DNA of 64,000 bases from Lamellibrachia columna. Its lineage: Eukaryota; Annelida; Polychaeta; Sabellida; Siboglinidae. Positions within the stretch are counted from its first letter, which is position 1, and each line of letters begins with the position of its first letter. Positions 1 to 13,527 of the stretch are shown one piece after another. The DNA lies in assembly GCA_963662155.1 (NCBI GenBank), contig OY759265.1, positions 13,662,261 through 13,726,260 on the forward strand. Direction: 5' to 3'. A program made the translations under genes and the position numbers. The notes beneath the pieces are model-generated. The model searched no databases and was not told where the DNA came from. It was given only the letters and a program-made list of their open reading frames with translations.

Positions 1-170
1 TTAAACTGTCTTCAGCCCAGGCCCGGCCCGGGCCCGCAGTATGTAGGCCCAGGCCCGGCCCAGCCCAGCCCGGCCCGGCCCGCGAAATTATGTAGAGGCC
101 TGGCCCGCGGGCTGCCGGCCGTGCCGGGCTTGGACCCAAAGCCCGGCCCGCGCAGGGCACTAGTGTCCGT
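1..170. repeat. C/G-rich low-complexity tract (GCCCGGCCC repeats)
   Basis: Imperfect repeats of GCCCGGCCC and CCCAGGCCC fill the first 170 bases, far richer in GC than the DNA after it. No reading frame of interest. Such tracts can be the ends of non-autonomous DNA transposons, but no matching inverted end lies in the window, so this remains a low-complexity repeat. Confidence 0.7.
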
Positions 171-440
171 CCATTATCGTGATTTAAACTCGTCGCAAAT
201 AGTCAACGAAATGTACGAAATATTGCCTCAATACTGACCCCCCCCATGTCGTTCTGTTTGTTGCGCAAGAAAGGAACAAAATAGAGACAGAAGTTCCAGG
301 AAACCCAAACAATCCCTGCTGCTCCAATGATTTAGTTGTGCCCACGGAACGTTAGGGCGCGTTCCGCCAAACACTTCGCCACAGCCACAATCCGAGCCAA
401 GACAAAAACGTATTGTCGTTTAAAAATGCAATACAAAAAT
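171..440. other. No gene seen; unique DNA left of the duplication
   Basis: No convincing coding signal. This DNA has no match upstream of copy B, which places the left edge of detectable duplication near 440. Confidence 0.4.
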
Positions 441-904
441 AATACCCGGGTCCAGGGATGTGGGGCCTCACAATCCCAACTTGCCCCAATACCCCAGTAC
501 CGCTTAATCCGCCCCTGTCTATCTGCCAGGGTAATGATGTACGCAGCAGATCAAAGAGGGTGGATGGCTTACACTACCAGACATTACTGTTGTATTGTAG
601 TTATTCCATTGTCTGACAGATGGAGAAACCGAACAACCGAAATCAAAGAAATTGCCATGCCATGCATGACGAGAAAGTAAATATAAACGTACGTGGTCAA
701 GACAAAATCTTATGCTGGAAAAGTAAAGTTTGAAATGAATTAAATAACTGTTTAAGGATACATTAGTAGACCGCCCGTTGAATGCGACACGGGGCAAATT
801 TTCCTTCTTGGAAAGCCACACCTGACAGTGGTTCTGATTTCAGTAGATAAAATATGTCGTGACGATAATTATAATCACGCTATTTACACACGTAGCTAAT
901 GTTC

Positions 905-965
905 GTGTAATGGGTGTGGGTATGGATGTGGGGGTGGGGGGGGGTTGTGGGGGGGTGAGGCGGTG
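905..965. repeat. G-rich tract with G-quadruplex potential
   Basis: Runs of three to nine G separated by short T/A/C spacers on the + strand. Copy B has a related tract at about 42988-43070. Confidence 0.5.
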
Positions 966-1312
966 TACGGCGACGTCGACGGCGACATGGACAACGTCGT
1001 GAGACTAGACGTGAGAAGCGGAGCTACACTAGTCCGGGTCTGCCCCGGGGTGAAGTTTAAAGCGCTTTGAGTGGCCTATGGACTGAGTAAGGCGCTATGT
1101 AAGAATGTACTTAATTTTTTTTAGTCGCCGTCACGGTTGACTTGTCCGACAGTTGTATTGTGTCACGCTGACAAGTCACTTAGTAAGTTGCACTAATTCT
1201 ACATATCATTTAGCTGTTTGGTCTGACGAAGAAACTTCCTGAAATTACCACATGCGTCTGTTTCCTTCTACGTAACTTACAACGTGTTTAAAGCACCCAA
1301 ACGTCCGGTGTT

Positions 1313-1872
1313 ATGCTAAGTCTCTGCTCAGAACGTAATGTGTCTTCTAGTAGCGAGATGGCGCCACCTAACAGCGAGTAATCACCATCTGGAAGTGAGA
1401 CATCGTTGCACAGAGATATCTGTTTTCGGACATTCCGGTGCAGGGCGCTTACTTCGAGGTGCAATAATTGTGGTCGACGGAATTCACATTCAAAGTGTGA
1501 AATATGTTATTGGTTCTAATAAAGCTGCGTTGACACAGGCAATCAGTTCCCAGTTTCTTCCTCTTTCACCTCTGGCGCCTCAACATTGTGTGAGAAGTCA
1601 ACTCGACACGCGACACACAGACGCGATGGGCCCGTACCACAGCCACAGTCTGTCAAAACTGGGCAGGAGCCGAATGTGGAGTGGGAAGACGGAAGGGGAG
1701 CGGATAAGGATAAGGGGGGTAAGAACAATGATGAAAGGGACGAGGAAAGGGGATCAGGAGAAGAAGGGTAAAGAAGAAAAAGTAGAAACGATCGAGCAAT
1801 CACCCCCTCGCAACAACAGTGGTAGCTCTACACCAACCCCGCTAACTGTAGATCATCCCGGGGTTAGTTCTG
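1313..1872 (+). mobile_element. Copy-A-specific insertion, possible LTR-retroelement fragment
   Basis: Copy B runs straight from the 1310 homologue to the 1872 homologue (near 43265), so about 560 bases here are an insertion in A or a deletion in B. The block starts TGTTATGC, has AATAAA near 1520, and a TGGCGCC string near 1573 that resembles a primer-binding site. After it comes a charged frame rich in Glu, Lys, Asp and Gly (about 1586-1770). No protease or reverse transcriptase is present. LTR identity is an inference; it could be another kind of insert. Confidence 0.35.
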
Positions 1873-3060
1873 TACACACCCAGTAGATGTCGCTGTCACA
1901 GCGGCCGGTGTCGCAATACAGCGACTAATTGCCTGTTATCCTGGTGCAGCGTGAGACCGCTATCGTTACTGCTTCGTCACAATCATTATGATCTATGATC
2001 AATACCTTCGATATGTCCGTGTGTCACGACCAATCAGTCATCGAGATATTGTTCGTTTGTTCTTTCGCTGCCCGACTATGACTCAAGGTTACGTTTGTAG
2101 CAATTATAGATTATGTTTGCACGACATGTTTAACATTTAATGTTAGCACATTTTAGTCCAACTCGTGAATCACGTCCAGTTGACGATGAAAGGGAAGATA
2201 TTGAGTTAACGTGATTCCAGTGAAATACATAGTGTAGTCCGTAATTGTACACGGTAGCTGATGGGAATATCAACTAACAGGCCTACTAACAAAAATACAA
2301 ATCCTCCGGACGGAATAACTTGATATTTCGTATGTGAATGCCACGATAACAATTAATATTTAAAAAATGTTATCAAAGAAATATCCGGGTAACCAAATAT
2401 GCATCTATACTTGGTACTTGGTGCTGCCAGTCAATATCTCTCGAAACTTCGATGTAATATTGGCAGTTATAGCTATGTCTAACTCGTGTATTGCCCTTGT
2501 ATTACGTAAGTTGGGACAATCGCAGAAAAGACGCATGACGCTATCAACAATTGTACGTATTTGGGGGAGACCTGGAGCAGTTGTATACAGGGGCAACTTG
2601 TTATATAGTTGTTTTACGAAAACATAGCACACACATTAAGTCACCATGGACAGTAGTTGGTTGGAAGTCCACCAGCGAATAAATTGTCAAAAAATTGGCC
2701 GTTAAGAAGACGGAATTAACGAGTTATGGACACGAATACTTTTTACCACCTAAAACTTTTTTTGGCTATGCTCACATAGTATAATCTCACGCAGCCACTT
2801 TGTGTTCGTGAACGAAACTTGAAACATATATACTATAATATGGCATAAGGTTAGGCCAAGTAGAAGTTAAACTGGAAGTCAGGATTTGTTATAGTCCTCG
2901 TGCGTTCAACTGCAAAAGTTGTGTTTTACTTGCCATCTGAGTGTTTTGCCTTGCATGGCAATCTTTGTTAAATCTTTCTGGCACAGCCCTATTTGAGCAA
3001 TTAATAAATATTGCACGATTAATTGAAATGGGGATGTTCGCGCGTGTATGCGTGAGCGCA
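1873..3060. other. Non-coding DNA shared with copy B, no gene seen
   Basis: Aligns with about 43440-44875 at high identity, with small indels. It holds only short frames with no recognisable motif. Confidence 0.6.
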
Positions 3061-3105
3061 TACGTGTGTGTATCATTCAATCAAGTATAAATCGAATTAC
3101 ATATC

Positions 3106-3220
<115 letters not shown>

Positions 3221-3640
3221 CCATTCACTATTTCATATTCCCTTCAATAATTTGTGTTCCATTCATAGTTTTTATCTTTCCGGGAATGTGTCCCCTTTGG
3301 TGACTGAAAATGAAAAGCTTAATATATAAAGCTGTGATCGCCTACAATGTTATGCACTCTGTGTATAAGATGCAAAATGGTGTATAATCCAATTAATATA
3401 ATAGAAGTAACATATACGAGTGACACTTGGTTCGTGATCCACGCGTTCTTTGGTGTAACAACGTGCTCGAATGATGTAACAACTCGCCCCGCTTACTGGG
3501 CTAGTTGACCGCGCCTGGGAAACATATATATTCACATATCTACCTAACTATAATATGGAATATCATTGGAATTGCACATTTTATTAATACTAACAATAAA
3601 CTGAATATATACGTTGGCAGAAATAATATATCTAACATAA

Positions 3641-4066
3641 TTTTCACAAAATGTGAATTTAACTGAAAATTGTAAAAACAAGAACCGGTCTCCCGTAATA
3701 ACTACAACAAGTAATTCCATTGTTTGTAGGAAGGGTGACAGCGGGGTGAATTAAAGAATTTAATTTTAGAAATTGTCATTAACTTGACATTTTTCACGCT
3801 ACAATGGACTTGCGTTGTTGTTCTGCATAATGTATAATATTATGACAATACTATTTTCACAAAAGGTGAATTTAACTGAAAATTGTAAAAACTAAAACCG
3901 GTCTCCCGTAATAACTACAACAAGTAATTCCATTGTTTGTAGGAAGGGTGACAGCGGGGTGAATTAAAGAATTTAATTTTAGAAATTGTCATTAACTTGA
4001 AATTTTTCACGCTACAATGGACTTGCGTTGTTGTTCTGCATAATGTATAATATTATGACAATAATC
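3641..4066. repeat. Direct tandem duplication, two 213-bp copies
   Basis: The sequence from TTTTCACAAAATG to TATTATGACAATA is repeated at 3854 with few changes. Copy B shows only one corresponding segment (around 51150-51215). Confidence 0.9.
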
Positions 4067-4370
4067 TACAACAACGTCACACGAGTCTACATATATGTGG
4101 TGAGATATTCTTTAAACTTTCATATTACATTAAATATAATTTTAGTGAAATGTGTAACATTGACGTCCCACGTTGGTGCGAATGACGTCTTAATAGGCGA
4201 GTGACAATCGAGTCGTTTCTGTCTAGAGATCATTGTCACAACCTATGAGCAATACCTTTCAGAAGTCCTCGTGTCCACACCAACCAATCATCGGACTGGC
4301 TTAATTAGCCGTGCGCTATATCGGTATCACTTCCTCGTCAAATGTCGACGATTAGTAAGGCACGTGTAAT

Positions 4371-4480
4371 GTTATCTACCACTCCTCTTCTGGTCAAGGG
4401 ACGATTGTTATCTACCACTCCTCTTCTGGTCAAGGGACGATTGTTATCTACCACTCCTCTTCTGGTCAAGGGACGATTGT
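4371..4480. repeat. 36-bp tandem repeat, three copies
   Basis: The unit beginning GTTATCTACCACTCCTC recurs at 4371, 4407 and 4443. Copy B has one diverged unit at about 53979-54030. Confidence 0.9.
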
Positions 4481-4489
4481 TTTGAACGC

Positions 4490-4925
4490 AGCTACAGTTA
4501 GGTCCCTACGTTGTTGAGTGCGGACAAAGGTTCTATTCGGAGGAAGTTTGTTATTAATAATTAAGATCGCTATTACAGTATCGGTCAATGCATTAACGTG
4601 CTCGATGCATGAACAAAACACTGTTTGTAGGTTCCGCATTCAAGTAACTATCGTACACTACAGCGACAACGATGTGGAATGGAGACATGCTTGCATTTCA
4701 AGTAGGCCACATAAAAACACAAATTCAAAGCATCGGTACACTTTTATGATAACTAATTCGTTAAAAAAATCTACTTTTTAAATTGTTTATATTATGTCAA
4801 GTGAGTGTTTACTCTGCCTCTTTGTCTGTTGCATAATCGGCATACTCCAAGTGGGGGTGGCGCCGATAGGTTTATTTTATTTTATTTTGACTTTCCCTTA
4901 TTTACGGTTAGTGAGTCCACGAAAG
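4490..4925. other. Non-coding DNA shared with copy B
   Basis: Matches 54035-54400. No supported gene. Confidence 0.5.
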
Positions 4926-5995
4926 ATTACATTACCCCCTGGCCCAGACACCAGGTAGAAGGGACGTTACCCCCTGGCATAGACACCAGATAGAAGGGAC
5001 GTTACCACCTGACCCAGACATCAGGTAGAAGGGACGTTACCCCTGGCATATACACCAGGTAGAAGGGACGTTACCCCCTGGCCCAAACATCAGGTAGAAG
5101 GGACGTTACCCCCTGGCATAGACACCAGGTAGAAGGGACGTTACCTCTTTGCATAGACACCAGGTAGAAAGGACGTTATCTCCGGACATAGACAACAGGT
5201 AGAATGGACGTTTTCTCCTTGCATATACACCAGGTAGAAAGGACGTTGCCTCCTGGCATAGACACCAGGTAGAATGGACGTTATCTCCGGACATAGACAA
5301 CAGGTAGAATGGACGTTTTCTCCTTGCATATACACCAGGTAGAAAGGACGTTGCCTCCTGGCATAGACACCAGGTAGAATGGACGGTGCCTCCTGGCATA
5401 GACACCAGGTAGAAGGGACGTTGCCCCCTGGCATAGACACCAGGTAGAAGGGGCGTTACCCTCTGGTCCAGGCACCAGGTAGAAGGGACGTTACCCCCTG
5501 GCTCAGACACCAGGTAGAAGGGACTTCACCCCCGGCATAGAGACCAGGTAGAAGGGACGTTACCCCCTGGCATAGACACCAGATAGACGGGTGGTTAACC
5601 CCTGGCACAGACACCAGGTAGAAGGGACGTTACCCCCTGGCATAGACACCAGATATAAGGGTTGTTAACCCCTGGCATAAACACCAGGTAGAAGGGACGT
5701 TACCCCCTGGCATAGACACAGATAGAAGGGATGTTACCCCCTGGTATAGGCACCAGGTAGAAAGGACGTTATCTCCGGATATAGACAACAGGTAGAATGG
5801 ACGTTTTCGCCTGGCATATACACCAGGTAGAAAGGACGTTGCCTCCTGGCATAGACACCAGGTAGAATGGACGGTGCCTCCTGGCATAGACACCAGGTAG
5901 AAGGGACGTTACCCCCTGGAATAGACACCAGGTAGAAGGGACGTTACCCTCTGGTCCAGGCACCAGGTAGAAGGGACGTTACCCCCGGCATAGAC
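4925..5995. repeat. 35-bp satellite array, copy A
   Basis: About 30 units of roughly GACACCAGGTAGAAGGGACG plus TTACCCCCTGGCATA. A three-unit block (105 bp) carrying the TCTCCGGACATAG variant repeats at about 5177 and 5282, with a third relative near 5769. The same array sits at the matching place in copy B (54395-55690), so the array predates the duplication. Confidence 0.95.
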
Positions 5996-5999
5996 ACTG

Positions 6000-6985
6000 T
6001 AACTCCTCTCGATGGACAGTCTAGCGCCGACACTGCCGAGTTACCGTGCCCCATATGCGCCGTAATATTCCAGGTGCTGTTATGCATGCGCAACGTGTCT
6101 GCAAAGACATCGAATCGAAATTCACACTACCGCACACGTACCTTTGGACTGATCCTTCCCAGGAGAGAAACATACAAATGCAGTCACCCTATGGAGAGGA
6201 GAAATCCAAGTTATGACGTCATTCAAAGGTTCTTCCGTGTTCATTGACTGTTTTGGCAAGTCACGTTGGCACGCCAAGAAAATCTGTTGAAATTGTATGA
6301 AAAAATCCCGGTTGTCAGAGCTAATTAATCCTAGATAATAGATGATAAAAATGCAGCAAATGTCTCCAAAATAAAACACACGAACTCTGAAACAAACGAA
6401 ATTGACTAAATGCGAAAGGCACTGGCGGAGTTAATGTCGAAAAGGTGTCGATATGATGATATTAAACATAATCATCCCACGCACAGGGGAAATCCAAATT
6501 ATGACGTCACTCAAAGAGTTCTTCCGTGTTCGGTAGCTATTTCTGACGTGTCACGCTGACTCGCCAACACTTTTGAAAAGCTGTGTCTAAATGCCTGCGT
6601 GTCGGAACCAAATAATCCAGATGATAAATATCTCCAACGTAAAAACTATTATGCAAATATGTCTGATATAAACATTATGCAAATATCTCCAGCACAAAAA
6701 TAATTAACTCTAAAATAAACGAAAGAGGTAAACATTCGAAAAAGACTGGCGGGGTTAGCGTTAAGGTATATTAATAGAATAATCAGTGGTTAAACATAAC
6801 TATGAAGGATTTACACAATCAGAAAGCAGCTAGAAACTGAATAGGTCTACGTAGGGTGAGAAAGGGGAGCGCAGTCAGTTTGATGCGTTCTTTAAATGGC
6901 GCCGCCGATGTACGAAGCAGCTGCAGAACCAACTGTTCTCTTTCAAGTGTTGAAACAACCTCGCCACGTCATTGTAGAATCCTAG
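6000..6985. repeat. Diverged two-copy direct repeat (about 6180-6440 and 6485-6765), otherwise no gene
   Basis: Both copies share AAATCCAA(G/A)TTATGACGTCA, then GTTCTTCCGTGTTC, and end in ACTGGCGG(A/G)GTTA. No coding signal. Copy B lacks this stretch: its 35-bp array passes directly into the 47-bp unit. Confidence 0.6.
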
Positions 6986-6987
6986 GT

Positions 6988-7403
6988 TTGACACACTTGC
7001 GGACCATACATCCCATAACTGGGGCATCATTCGTGTAACACACTTGCGGACCATACATCCCATAACTAGGGCATCAGTCGTGTAACACACTTGCGGACCA
7101 TATTTCCCATAACTAGGGCATCAGTCGTGTAACACACTTGCGGTCCATACATCCCATAACTAGAGCATCTGTCGTGTAACACACTTGCGGTCCATACATC
7201 CATTAACTGGGGCATCAGTCGTGTAACACACTTGCGGACCATACATCCCATAACTGGGGCATCATTCGTGTAACACACTTGCGGACCATACATCCCATAA
7301 CTAGGGCATCAGTCGTGTAATACACTTGCGGTCCATACATCCATTAACTGGGGCATCAGTCGTGTAACACACTTGCGGTCCATACATCCCATAACTGGGG
7401 CAT
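6988..7403. repeat. 47-bp tandem array, about 9 units
   Basis: The unit contains ACACACTTGCGGACCATACA, then TCCCATAACTGGGGCATCAG and TCGTGTA. Copy B has only about one and a half units at 55690-55760. Confidence 0.9.
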
Positions 7404-8900
7404 GTAACACAATGTCTCTGACTTTATTATTATAATGTGTTATGAAAATTAACATCATTTTACCCAATAAAATACGTTTATATTGCATTTTGTCCAGCCG
7501 TTATGAAACGTTTAACAAACCATTTTAAGTTGACTGATTCTCAATGTCTGTCTTACTTTGCTAGATAAGGATTCACTGGCTGCACAATCTGGCTGTAGAA
7601 AATATATTGTACAGCCCGAATGTTGCATTATCCAACTGGACAATGCACGAATTGCTGCATTGACTCATACACGTGTTGTATTATTAAACTGTACTGACTA
7701 CACAAGTTTAATTAAAGAAGTATCCTGTACCCCTAAGTAACTCAAGCTAACATGACACGTCATGATTGAAGGCAGTCTCAAATGACACGAGATGTGCCCG
7801 TAACGTCTAAGTGTACCCAAATATGCATATGAGGGAACTCATAAATTTTCTGGTATAACTCAACTTTATTTCGTCGACTAACAATCGAGTATTCGGGGCC
7901 ACATCATATTTTTCTTCCTGGTTCATGGTAGGTGCATAAAGAGTTGCTTCTGAAACAGTTTGTGAATTTCATTATTTTTTCTTTCTTGTTAATGGCAGGT
8001 GCACAGAGAGTTGCTTTTATGACAGTTTGGGAATAAAAAAAATTCCCTTGTCAATAGCAGGTGCACAAGAGTTGCATTTGAAACAATGCCCCGGTTTGGG
8101 AATTTCTTGCAACAGAAAATATTAACATACGAACATATCAGCATATGAGGGACGACGTAGAGTGGCATGCGTTACGTATAGCATTTCAGGAAAGAAACGG
8201 CCAATGTCATGAGACAAGCTCGGGATTGAATGGAATCCTCAAAGAAAAGTAAATCGAGAAGACCAAAGTATAGTGGGAGGAGGTCAGTCACTAGAAAAGT
8301 GTTGTTTGGCTCGATGCTTCGGTTAGAATTAACGAATAAGTTAGGTAATTGGCTTTAACGGGATTAGTATTAGTACACTGTTCTGTTAGTCGCTAGCAAA
8401 ACTGGAAAAATATCACTAGTAAATAAAACGATCCCATGGCCAACCGTAGAGCATCCTGAAGGGGGCGGGGGGGGACGACACCAGGGGGTAAATACTGCAC
8501 TTACTGATCGTCAATTTAGCGACAGCCAACTAAGCGCTACAGTGACTTGATTATTGGATCAACAACGCGGTTTCGGTGGAGCTGTTCTTTATCACGTAGG
8601 CCCTAATCTCTTCGTCGTGTCTCGAGATTATTGTTTTAGTCGCTGAGCAGTTCTTATGGGAAACATCCCGGACAGTCATTACGTGAATCAGTCGTCGGAC
8701 TGGTCGGCTTTGTCCAGTGTTTACGAACCACGGATGTGCTACATACATGTTCACGAGGGTGGTATGAGGAAGTTTTATTTTAAAACTCGTTGTGGTCGTA
8801 TCAGTCAGTGAACAAACACATTACTTCCTCACAGTGGTGCTAGAAATTGGGTTGACCGAGGGACACTCGTCATATCCATAGCGGTGAGGTAAACCCTATA
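7385..8900. repeat. Left arm of large inverted repeat 1
   Basis: The reverse complement is found at 14040-15190 (pairing 7385-8760) and at 12050-12180 (pairing about 8780-8900). The arms share, for example, the TATTTTATTGGGTAAA region and the block from 8551 to 8754. The right arm is split by about 1.9 kb of extra DNA (12180-14040). Confidence 0.85.
7913..8105. repeat. About 65-bp tandem repeat, three diverged units
   Basis: Each unit has GGCAGGTGCACA(A)AGAGTTG, then a GTTTGGGAATTTC-like end. Copy B has about six units at 56150-56530. Confidence 0.75.
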
Positions 8901-9425
8901 TTGTCTTGCCTACTACACCCTCCATGCGTTTGAAGATAAATATACAATTTTTTTTAAATTGTGGGTACGACCCCGTGCATACGTAGCTTAACAAATCAGG
9001 TCACATAGTATAAACTATGGAGTATATATCCATTATAACGCCTTGACCGTCCAAAGGATTGTTTTAATGACCCGCTTTTTATTTTGGCCACTATTTGTTT
9101 ACCAATATCGACTTTGCCGTTCAGTAATCAATGAAAACATGATATTTGAATCGAAACATTTATGGCCACCCAGTAACTTCCGTCATTTTGTGCGATCTGC
9201 AGCTGCATTCTCTGCCGTCTTCCAAGACTTCCTTCCCAGTTGTTTTCTCTCTACTTCCACAGTCCTTCTCCCTGTTGATTTTTGTCATCCTCTTTCTTTT
9301 TACCAGAACATAATAGTTCATAGTATATATTTCATAGTTCATAGTATACAGTTCATAGTATATAACATGATTTTACGATGAAAACGACCAGACTTTCTAC
9401 ATTTAACTAAACCAACCAAAAAGTT
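8900..9425. other. No gene seen; one dispersed repeat
   Basis: Positions 9163-9265 resemble 12322-12425 in the same orientation (CATTTTGT(G/A)CGATCT, then TCTCTGCC). Otherwise nothing recognisable. Confidence 0.4.
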
Positions 9426-9429
9426 TTAC

Positions 9430-10640
9430 AATAACTACTCCATCGTGTGAACATTGCTCCACCAGGGCCTAAGCACTACCGGTCGAGCGTACCTGGCCCA
9501 TGTAAGTTATCTACTCCACGTGCAACACCACGGAAACTTTGTTTAGTCCGTGACTCATCCTCCCCGTAATTTGACGGTTGCTATCCATGAAAATTCGCGT
9601 ATAAACAGCGAAGTAAACGCCCCACAGAAACACACAGACGAACCATCGTCAGAGGAACAGACGCCCAGAAAATTCAGACAGAAGACTGGTTGCTGATAGG
9701 CAGTGGCAGTTTTAGGATCTAGTAAAGGGAGGCCAAGGGGAGCCTAGTCACCCGTACTACCATGTACCGTACTACCATGTAGCGGCGCAACGGAAAATAC
9801 GAAAACATATATAATAATTAAAGCCAAAGGAGCCTGGCAAGACCGACCGCTAAACACGCCATTGCAGATAGGACTGGGTGGCACCGATTGCTATCTGTCT
9901 GGTGTGCCTAACGGCGCAGGGTGTGAGTGAGTGAGTGAGTGAGTATACGCCCATTGCTTACGTAGCGTAACGACGCCACTGCTTAGTTTGGCGATAGCTG
10001 TCATACATCGTGTCGGGTAAAGTTTCTAAAGTAATGTTACAACAACTGCTGATAGATCTGTGTGAATCACATATCGTGAGGTTACGGCTGTAGGAACGCG
10101 TGCCCGACATTGTCTCGACATAGGACAGCTACTACCAAACCAAGTGGTGGCGTCGTTGCGCTACGTAAGCAAAGAGCGTATACTCACTAACTTCCTCCCT
10201 CCCTCGCGCGTGCACGCACGCACGCACGCACACACGTACTCACTCACTCACGACGTATTTAGCGGTGGGCCATTGGGCCATTGGACCATGCGCCCCTTTG
10301 GCTTAAAATATTTGATTTTTACCGTATCTTTCAGTTGCGCCGCTACAGCGTAGCGTCGGCGAGTTCCTAGAATCGCCACTGCCTATCTGCAACCAGTCCT
10401 CTGTCTCAATTTTCTGGGCGAGTGCTCCTCTCACGATGGTCCGTCTGTAGAGGTTTTTGGGAGTTTGCTTCGCAGTTTTTAAGCGAATGTTCGTATACAG
10501 CAACCGTCAAACTACGGGGAGGATGTCGCAAACTAAGTAACTACACAGTTCTTAGCTTCCGTGAAGTTGCCCGGGTGTGTATAATTTATATGGGAAAGGT
10601 TCGTTCATCCCATGGTGTTTGGGCCCGGTTTGAGGCAACT
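9430..10640. repeat. Foldback element with roughly 500-bp imperfect arms
   Basis: Arm 9430-9990 pairs with the reverse complement of 10140-10640. Anchors include GGCAGTGGC, ACTGGTTGC, GACGGTTGC and TACGTAGCG and their complements. The spacer (about 9990-10140) carries a sequence also present at 16262-16350. No transposase. The shape fits a non-autonomous foldback or MITE-like element. Confidence 0.7.
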
Positions 10641-10659
10641 TGACACGATTGTGTAGCTA

Positions 10660-12045
10660 CTGTTAAACTCCTTGGTTGATTTAGTTAAAGGCACATTGAC
10701 TAATAGCTTTTATCGTAAAGTTATGGGTATGAACACTGTTTGTTCTAGCGTCTTCACCCTGCAAAATGTGTTTTAATGAAGATGTTTTAATATAATTTGA
10801 CCGTTATCTGTGTCTGAAAAAAAAATAACTGGCCCATATTTTTTTAACCAGCCCAGGACCATTTTGAACCGGCCACGGAGAGATTGAATTGACCCCACAA
10901 AATGTATAAATTATAAGTATACGCAATAAAGCAAACTTGTCGTACGTAAAAAAACTAAAACAGACCATGCCTGCTTTAAATTAGAATAAACAATAATTTA
11001 ATAAAGATAAACCATACCAAATGTTGTCTTTCATTTCTTATAGCAAGCAGACCAATAAAATAAAGTAATGAATTTAATAAAGATTTCAATGCGAATTTGA
11101 TATGTGAAACAGTTACAACTGTTGAATGTAACATTATGTTTGATGGCAACGTTTTGCGCGCAGTGCCACTGCCCTGGCTCAGGTCTGGCACATGCAACAA
11201 TCTATGCTGTTCTCAATTCACTCCAAATCGAAGCCTCATTCTCAATTCACTCCAAATCGAAGTTCATTTTCACAGCCAAATATCACATTAATCAGCCAAT
11301 CGGATTGTCTCCATCCTTAGTATCACCAGTATGAACTTACGAAGTAAATTGGCGTAATATCCTTCAAAAATGTGTTCGAGCTATACGATTCTCGCAACTT
11401 CGTCCGCCATCTTTGCTTTAGTGATTCCTTAGTATTCCCCGAGATACTGACGTCACTAAATGTGAATCATCCAATAGGCATCCATGTTACAAATACCAGG
11501 GGTTTCCTTTGTTTGTGCAGACTTCACCTTTGCCATATGGCGGCAATTTGTCGTTGGCAAGGAAGAAGTAGTTTGTCACAATTGTATTTTTTTCGAATTA
11601 GGGTTGATTAGTACGTACTGTAATGTGCATCACTAGTACAGTCCGACCCAGCCGTGGCCATCAGATGGGGCCGATAACGCATTTTTGCTAACTGAGTCGG
11701 CGGGAAGCATTTTGATTCGGCGGTTGCCGATAAAGAGGCCTTAATTTCGAACACTGCGTTGTCTGCGTTGTGTATTTGAATGTTTTTATTCGAATATCAT
11801 GTTAATGTTGATTGCTGAAGGCAAGGTCGATATTCATAGACACATAACGGTCAAATTATAAAAAGTTTTTAAACACACTTTGAAAGGTCTAGATCGTTTG
11901 CATTATATAACATGATTTAAAAAAAACAGACTTTGAAAATTTAAGTTAGCAGGAACTCACGGACATTAATAATACAACTGAAAAAATACCTTTCAATGTG
12001 TCGATATGTCAGGGTACCGGTACTAATGTGTCACGCAGCCCGGGG
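10660..12045. other. No gene seen
   Basis: AT-rich DNA with scattered short frames and a short internal duplication (TTCTCAATTCACTCCAAATC twice near 11211-11265). Confidence 0.5.
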
Positions 12046-13139
12046 CTCGAGAGGATGACTCACCGCTATAAAAAGTGACATGACAAGTCCCCCCCCCGCC
12101 AGCCAGTTTCGCCACCACTGTGACGAAATAATATGTTTGTTCACTGACCGACACGACCACAACGATATATAAAGCTAACTTCGTTATCCGCTTTATAATA
12201 ACTGTGTTGTACAGCACATCCGCTTTATAATGACTGAGTTATGTGTTCAAGATCCGGCCCAGGCACGGTACGTACTAACGTATTTATGCTCTTCGCACCC
12301 TAGTGGGTGAATTAGGCCACTTATGCAACTTCCACCATTTTGTACGATCTCTACTTATTTTCTCTGCCATTTTCCAAGAACCCCGTCCCAGTTGGTTCCT
12401 CTTTAATCTTGCCCTTCCTCTTTTCCTCTACCTTCAGGGACCCAGGTTAATGATAGTTATGTGTTATAATACCCGTCTCTCCTAAGTGGGTGGCCGATCC
12501 GTTGTACATGTGCGTGTGGTGTAAAAACCTGTCTCTCAACATTGGGGCCTGCGTATCCCTCGTGGTTCGGATGATCACATTAATGTCTTATCTCGTTAAT
12601 TGGGGACGCAAAAGAACCTTCGACAACTGGCACTCTGGCAGTAACCAGTGCCTGCATAGAAAGGTCGGCGTGGTAGTAGTATAGATAGTATTCAAATTAC
12701 AAAACCAGGAACGAGTGATGAAATGCCATTAATGGTCCTGTTGGAACCGACCGAGCAAACGTGGAATCGTATCTACATCCGGGACTCTCGTTATATTGGC
12801 TGTCGACCAATCGTTGCTTATCAAAGTTATATTCGGTATATGTCGTATTTCGTTTTTGAAATATATGTCGTTTACTGATACAACATTTTATATCGCTGAC
12901 ACTTTGAACACATCGGACTGCAACTCTCGGAAAACGAAACATAAATTATTTGATGAAAATTAAGATCGCAGTGTATCACTATCATGTGCTAAATTAGCTA
13001 AGCTTGTTGGTAACTTAAAATACAAATGTTTTCTAGGCTATCCACTAAGAATTGATGTGGACAGAACCCACTGGTGAGAGGCAAATTGTTGACTCGAGTT
13101 GTAGGTGCTGACTCGAGCAGCACTCGAGTCGCCCATTTT

Positions 13140-13265
13140 CATGACTTGCGCCTTGAATTCAAGAGAGATGACACGAGACTTGACTTGGAATTTAAGAGAG
13201 ATGACACGAGACTTGACTTGGAATTCAAGAGAGATGACACGATACTTGACTTGGACTTGGATGTC
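13140..13265. repeat. 33-bp tandem repeat, about three units
   Basis: The unit contains GAGAGATGACACGAGACTTG followed by ACTTGGAATTCAA. Confidence 0.85.
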
Positions 13266-13527
13266 ATAGGTTTGAGACTTTACTTGACTTGTCAGATTGT
13301 GATTTGCCAACAAGTATGATGGATAGAAACGTACGCAAAACGAGACCACGCTGTCAATACTTGTTATATACTTATTATGATTGGCTAATGTTGTGACGTG
13401 GCAACATCAACCTAAATTTATCGCTAAAAATTACCGCAGACAAACCGCAACAATTATGACAATTGGTGAACTTTGGTGACTCGGGACTTGACTTGGGAGT
13501 GTTAGAGATGACCCGATACTAAACTTG

